A program made the translations under genes and the position numbers. From positions 1 to 64,000 of the forward strand of contig NZ_SOSC01000008.1 in assembly GCF_005049285.1 (NCBI RefSeq): a DNA stretch of 64,000 bases, read 5' to 3'. Shown here one piece after another: positions 60,481-64,000 of the stretch. The DNA is from Halorientalis salina. Lineage in GTDB: Archaea > Halobacteriota > Halobacteria > Halobacteriales > Haloarculaceae. Under the pieces are notes generated by a model, which saw nothing but the letters and a program-made list of their open reading frames with translations, was not told the DNA's origin and ran no database searches. Within the stretch, counting starts at the first letter, position 1. Every line of letters starts with the position of its first letter.

Positions 60481-61743
60481 ATGTTGCCCTCCACAGACAA
60501 GGCGCTCCTCACGAGCGTCACGGTTCTCTTAGTCGGGGGAATCGTCATCGGGTCTGCGGTCCCGGCAGTGGCGGCGAGCCACGGGTCGACGGCCGTAGAC
60601 TTCAACGACGCAGTACAGGAAAACGACACTGAACAGGAAAACGAAACGACGCCCGAAGACGAGTTGACGCCAGAGGACGAGGAGACGCCCGAGGACGAAA
60701 TGACGCCCGAGGACGACGCTGAGCAGGACAACGAGACGGCAGAAGACGAGGCTGAACAGGAAGAAGCGGAAGACGAACTACCCGATTGGAACGTCCGTCT
60801 CTCGTCGGACGGAACGTTCTGGCAGAACCAGCGGGCCTACTTCGACGGCGCGGAGGTCGTCAACAACGCCTCGATCAAACCCATCGGACAGGCCAGCGAG
60901 GAGGCCAGGACCTTCGAGGTTCGGACGGTCGAGGACGGCACGCTCGGATCGAACGTCGACGAGTTCCAGGTCAACGAAACGGGTATCGCCGTCATCAACA
61001 TGTCCGGGTACGAGCCCGGTGAGTACGCCCTAGTCTACGAGGAGATGCCCGTCGCCGTCGACGATGGAGAAGGTGAATTCGTGAGCGATGCCTCCGAAGC
61101 CGCCTTCGAGGTCGACATCCAGAACCTCTCGGCGTCGTTCGATCCCGATCAGGTCAGTACGGACGGGACGACGCAGTTCGAGGTCGAATCGAACCGCGAC
61201 GACAGTTTCCTCGTCAGCGTCAAGGGGTCGGGACTTCACCAGGCACAGGTGACGGCCATCTTCGACGAGGCCGAACCGTTCGAGAACACCTCGGTCCGGA
61301 ACGGGACGATATTCCGGGTCGACGACGACGTCGAAGTGCAGGCCAACGAGGCGCCGATCGATCCCGGACGTTACCAGTTCCGGATCGACGTCATCGGTGC
61401 TCAAGCCAGCGATACGGCGTCGCTGACCATCGGCGATCCCGAGGAGATAAACGAGACGATGGGGAACGAATCGAACGGCCCCGGCGCGGCCGACCCCGGT
61501 AACGATACCGGCGCACCCGGTGGCAACGGTGATCTGTTCACCGATACGCCCGACGAGGGCACAGACGACGAGACGCCCACCGAGAGCGAGCCGCCGGGCG
61601 AGGAATCACCGACCGAGACCGACGACGGTGACGAGACGGAAACCGGGACCACGACGACCGAAACCGGTCCCGGATTCGGCCTGCTCGTCGCCGCCATCGG
61701 CCTGCTCGGTGCCGGGCTGCTCGCCCGCCGTCGAACCGCGTAA
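60481..61743 (+). CDS. Surface glycoprotein-like protein with PGF-CTERM anchor
   Basis: A 420-residue secreted protein from ATG 60,481. It has an N-terminal signal helix (about 7-32), then an acidic low-complexity head with repeats of the type TPEDE (about 55-75), a beta-rich ectodomain (BGTF-like, about 110-320), and a Thr/Glu/Pro-rich stalk. The C-terminal GPGFGLLVAAIGLLGAGLLA plus RRR is the PGF-CTERM sorting signal processed by archaeosortase. Several N-x-T/S sites could be glycosylated. It sits in the S-layer face of the envelope; role unknown. Confidence 0.85.
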   Translation: MLPSTDKALLTSVTVLLVGGIVIGSAVPAVAASHGSTAVDFNDAVQENDTEQENETTPEDELTPEDEETPEDEMTPEDDAEQDNETAEDEAEQEEAEDELPDWNVRLSSDGTFWQNQRAYFDGAEVVNNASIKPIGQASEEARTFEVRTVEDGTLGSNVDEFQVNETGIAVINMSGYEPGEYALVYEEMPVAVDDGEGEFVSDASEAAFEVDIQNLSASFDPDQVSTDGTTQFEVESNRDDSFLVSVKGSGLHQAQVTAIFDEAEPFENTSVRNGTIFRVDDDVEVQANEAPIDPGRYQFRIDVIGAQASDTASLTIGDPEEINETMGNESNGPGAADPGNDTGAPGGNGDLFTDTPDEGTDDETPTESEPPGEESPTETDDGDETETGTTTTETGPGFGLLVAAIGLLGAGLLARRRTA

Positions 61744-61767
61744 CCGCCTTCGATTCGACACGCCGAC

Positions 61768-61773
61768 TTTTTT
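61768..61773. terminator. T-tract terminator between convergent genes
   Basis: TTTTTT lies in the gap between the convergent stops at 61,743 and 61,806, after a GC-rich stretch, as expected for an archaeal oligo-T terminator on the plus strand. Confidence 0.5.
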
Positions 61774-61805
61774 CCGCGTTTCCGAAAAGATACGCCTTCG
61801 AACCG

Positions 61806-62276
61806 CTACTGCATCAGCGAGAGGAACTCGCAGGTGATGACCGGCGCGTTGGTTTGTTTTTTGATCTCGGCTTCGGTGTGAAGGACGCCGCCAGCGACCG
61901 GATGGTCGGGCTTCTCGCGTTTCTCGACCACTTCAGTCTCGACGTGAATCGTGTCGCCGAAGGTGACCGGGCCGACGAAACGCAGGTTGTCGACGCCGTA
62001 GAAGGCCACGAGACTCTCGCGTTCCCGCTCGGAGCGAGACTGCCAGAGCAGCCCCGTCGCGATCGAGAACACGAGCGTCCCGTGGGCGATTCGTTCCCCG
62101 AACTGGGACTCGGCCATCCGTTCGGCGTCCATGTGGAGGTGGTTGAAGTCACCGCTGACGCCCGCGAAGTTCACCACGTCCGCCTCGGTAATCGTTCGTG
62201 CTTCGGTCTCGGCCGTCTCGCCGACCTCAACGCTCTCGAAGTAGCTGTCCGCCGCCGTCGATGTCTCGTCGCTCAT
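61806..62276 (-). CDS. MaoC-like (R)-specific enoyl-CoA hydratase / dehydratase
   Basis: A 156-residue hotdog-fold protein. The hydratase motif is FAGVSGDFNHLHMDAERMAE, with catalytic aspartate and histidine, followed by GERIAHGTLVFSIATGL. It overlaps the preceding thioesterase gene by 4 bases, so they form an operon with the fusion enzyme at the window end. Confidence 0.9.
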   Translation of the reverse strand: MSDETSTAADSYFESVEVGETAETEARTITEADVVNFAGVSGDFNHLHMDAERMAESQFGERIAHGTLVFSIATGLLWQSRSERERESLVAFYGVDNLRFVGPVTFGDTIHVETEVVEKREKPDHPVAGGVLHTEAEIKKQTNAPVITCEFLSLMQ

Positions 62277-62746
62277 AGTGAACTCTCCGTGAACAGTCGG
62301 TACGTCGTCGCTCCGATGGCGATCTCCTTGCTCTGTCCCTCCTCGTCGGTCCCGAGAACCGTCACGCGCGTGACGCCCGTCGACGTGCCCGCGCGGATGA
62401 CTTCCGCTTCGACGTGGATGTCCGACGTGGCCGGCCGGACGTACTTCACGTCCAGGTCCGTCGTCGCGAGGGTCGTGTTCATCGGGTCGTCCATGCAGGT
62501 ACGCAACGCGAAGGCGCTACAGGTGTCGACGACCGTCGCCGTCACGCCGCCGTGGATGGTCCCGGTGACCCAGTTCGTCAGCTTCTCCTGGTAGGGGAGT
62601 TCCATGACCGCGCGGCCGTCTTCGAGGGTCTCCAGTGAGACGTTCAGCCACGACAGGAAGCCGTGCTTTTCGATGACCATCGAGGCCTCCTCGACCCCTA
62701 GCTCACCCTCGAACTCGAAGGGGACGTCGTCGGACTCCTCGCCCAT
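62273..62746 (-). CDS. PaaI-type hotdog thioesterase
   Basis: A 157-residue hotdog protein. The thioesterase signature NWVTGTIHGGVTATVVDTCS (conserved HGG and later aspartate) fits the PaaI/YbgC-like acyl-CoA thioesterases. It follows the fusion enzyme with no gap (adjacent coordinates) and overlaps the MaoC gene by 4 bases. Confidence 0.88.
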   Translation of the reverse strand: MGEESDDVPFEFEGELGVEEASMVIEKHGFLSWLNVSLETLEDGRAVMELPYQEKLTNWVTGTIHGGVTATVVDTCSAFALRTCMDDPMNTTLATTDLDVKYVRPATSDIHVEAEVIRAGTSTGVTRVTVLGTDEEGQSKEIAIGATTYRLFTESSL

Positions 62747-64000
62747 CTATTTGCCCTCGAACTCCGGCTCGCGGTCCTCCATGAACGCGCTCGCGCCCTC
62801 CATCATGTCGTCGGTGCCCATCAGCAGTCCGAAGGCCTGACTCTCCATGGCCAGCGCCGCCGGCATGCTCGCGTCGTCTCCCTCGTTCATCACCTGTTTC
62901 GCGAAGCTGAGGCCGACCGGCGGCCCCGTGACGAGGTCGTCGACGAACTCGGCGACCACGTCGTCGAACTCCTCGTCGGGGACCGAGCGGTTGATGAGTC
63001 CCCAGTTCTCGGCGCGGTCGGCGCTGATGCGGTTGCCGCGGAAGACGAGTTCCTTGGCGCGTGCCTCGCCGATCATCCGGAGTGCGCGCTGTGTGCCGCC
63101 GCCGCCGGGCAGCAGGCCCAGACTGATCTCCGGGAAGCCGAACTCCGAGTCCTCGGTTGCGACCCGCAGGTCACAGGCGAGCGCGAGTTCGTGGCCGCCG
63201 CCCAGGCAGAAGCCGTCGATCTTCGCCAGCGTGGGACGGGGGAACTCGTTGACCGTCTCGAACATCGAGGTGACCTCTGCGGCCTCGTGGGGTTCCATCC
63301 CGGAGAAGCCGCCGATGTCGGCACCGGCCGAGAACGCGCGGTCGCCGGCGCCCTCGAAGGTGACACACCGAACCTCGTCCAGGTCGGCGTTGTTCAGGAC
63401 GTGCTCGATCTCGTCCATCAGGTCGTCGTTGAGCGCGTTCATGCGCTCGGGGCGGTCGAGTTCGACCGCGAGGACGCCGTCGTCCTGGGAGACGTTGAGG
63501 GTGCGATACTCGCGGTCGCCACCGTCGCCGTCGTACTCGTAGAAGCCGCGACCGGCGTCCTCGCCCGTGTGGCCGTTGTTGACGAGTTCGACGAGGTAGT
63601 CGGCCGGTCGGTACCGGTCGGCCTCGGTCTGCTCGTACAGCGTCTCCAGTTTCTCCAGGATCTCGTCGAGCCCGGTCTTGTCGGCGCGACGGCAGGGGCC
63701 TTCGGGGAAGCCCGCACCCAGGCGCATCCCGGTGTCGATGGCGTCCGGCGTCGCCACGTCGTTCCCGATGAGTTTGGCGGCCTCGTTGACCATCCGGGCC
63801 TCGACCCGCAGCGTGTCGAAGCCCTCGCCGTCGCCGGGCTCGTACGTCGTCCCTTCGCCGTCCTCGTAGTCGTAGTATCCTTTCCCAGTCTTCTTGCCGA
63901 GGTTCTCGTTCTCGACTTTCTCCTCGACGATCGGTGCGATGGGGCGGCCGGCCTCTTTGCGGACGTGGTAGCCGATGTCGATGCCCGTCATGTCCGCCAG
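62747..64000 (-). CDS. 3-hydroxyacyl-CoA dehydrogenase / enoyl-CoA hydratase fusion (partial)
   Basis: A frame that runs through the right window edge without a start, leaving 417 residues. The visible N-terminal part (GIDIGYHVRKEAGRP; NENLGKKTGKGYYDYEDG; RMVNEAAKLIGNDVA) is the C-terminal domain of 3-hydroxyacyl-CoA dehydrogenase. It is fused to a complete crotonase domain (EGAGDRAFSAGADIGG; GFCLGGGHELALACD). This order, dehydrogenase first and hydratase last, is the archaeal version of the FadJ-like multifunctional enzyme of beta-oxidation. The NAD-binding domain lies outside the window. Confidence 0.9.
   Translation of the reverse strand: MADMTGIDIGYHVRKEAGRPIAPIVEEKVENENLGKKTGKGYYDYEDGEGTTYEPGDGEGFDTLRVEARMVNEAAKLIGNDVATPDAIDTGMRLGAGFPEGPCRRADKTGLDEILEKLETLYEQTEADRYRPADYLVELVNNGHTGEDAGRGFYEYDGDGGDREYRTLNVSQDDGVLAVELDRPERMNALNDDLMDEIEHVLNNADLDEVRCVTFEGAGDRAFSAGADIGGFSGMEPHEAAEVTSMFETVNEFPRPTLAKIDGFCLGGGHELALACDLRVATEDSEFGFPEISLGLLPGGGGTQRALRMIGEARAKELVFRGNRISADRAENWGLINRSVPDEEFDDVVAEFVDDLVTGPPVGLSFAKQVMNEGDDASMPAALAMESQAFGLLMGTDDMMEGASAFMEDREPEFEGK

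Overview
The window is a stretch of chromosome (or large replicon) from a halophilic archaeon of the class Halobacteria. The proteins are very acidic and GC-rich. Several families seen here are characteristic of haloarchaea: a HalX-type response regulator, a membrane-anchored winged-helix protein with an extracellular domain, a PGF-CTERM surface protein, a PhiH1-repressor-like protein and Tat/lipobox substrate-binding proteins. TATA-like boxes lie about 27 bp before start codons, as expected for leaderless archaeal transcripts.

Positions 1-18.4 kb are an accessory island that is visibly richer in A+T than the rest in its first 13 kb. It opens with the tail of an IS630-type transposase that has removed the start of a tyrosine recombinase. 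From 114 to 6,699 lie two versions of one gene module facing each other tail to tail: recombinase A - small cargo gene(s) - ribbon-helix-helix/winged-helix protein - recombinase B, and its mirror image. A pair of related palindromic repeats sits between them at 3,476-3,551. Next come an unknown gene, an N-terminal fragment of a VirB4-like transfer ATPase, a stand-alone Cas4-like iron-sulfur nuclease, two small winged-helix regulators, and a translationally coupled pair of unknown genes behind a strong promoter.

The most striking locus is 13.1-16.1 kb: a two-gene operon encoding a compact ubiquitin-like conjugation system. The first protein is a coiled coil, a ubiquitin-like domain and an E2-like domain in one chain. 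The second is a JAB/JAMM peptidase fused to an E1/ThiF domain. A candidate structured RNA precedes the operon. A four-helix membrane protein and a 67-residue two-helix membrane protein follow it. An intact tRNA-Glu(CTC) at 18.4 kb marks the boundary to ordinary chromosome and points its 3' end at the island.

From 18.5 to 34 kb are housekeeping and signalling genes: a DUF6230-like protein, a membrane winged-helix protein, ThyX, a cupin, a KaiC-like ATPase with a HalX response regulator, a metallo-beta-lactamase-fold protein, a BioD-like ATPase, a giant FAD/Fe-S oxidoreductase, a TnpB element next to a decayed histidine kinase, superoxide dismutase, photolyase and a lipoprotein.

From 34 to 42 kb lies a LIV-type ABC importer with an acyl-CoA ligase, an enoyl-CoA hydratase and a UspA protein. 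From 42.7 to 57.4 kb lies what reads as a polyamine/amine uptake and catabolism cluster: agmatinase, PotABCD importer, glutamate dehydrogenase, glutamine amidotransferase, two class III aminotransferases, a glutamine-synthetase-like ligase, an aldehyde:ferredoxin oxidoreductase and an Lrp-type regulator. The last 6.5 kb carry acyl-CoA dehydrogenase, an alpha/beta hydrolase with an aspartate nucleophile, another regulator, a PGF-CTERM surface protein, and beta-oxidation accessory genes (MaoC, hotdog thioesterase, and a 3-hydroxyacyl-CoA dehydrogenase/enoyl-CoA hydratase fusion cut by the window end).
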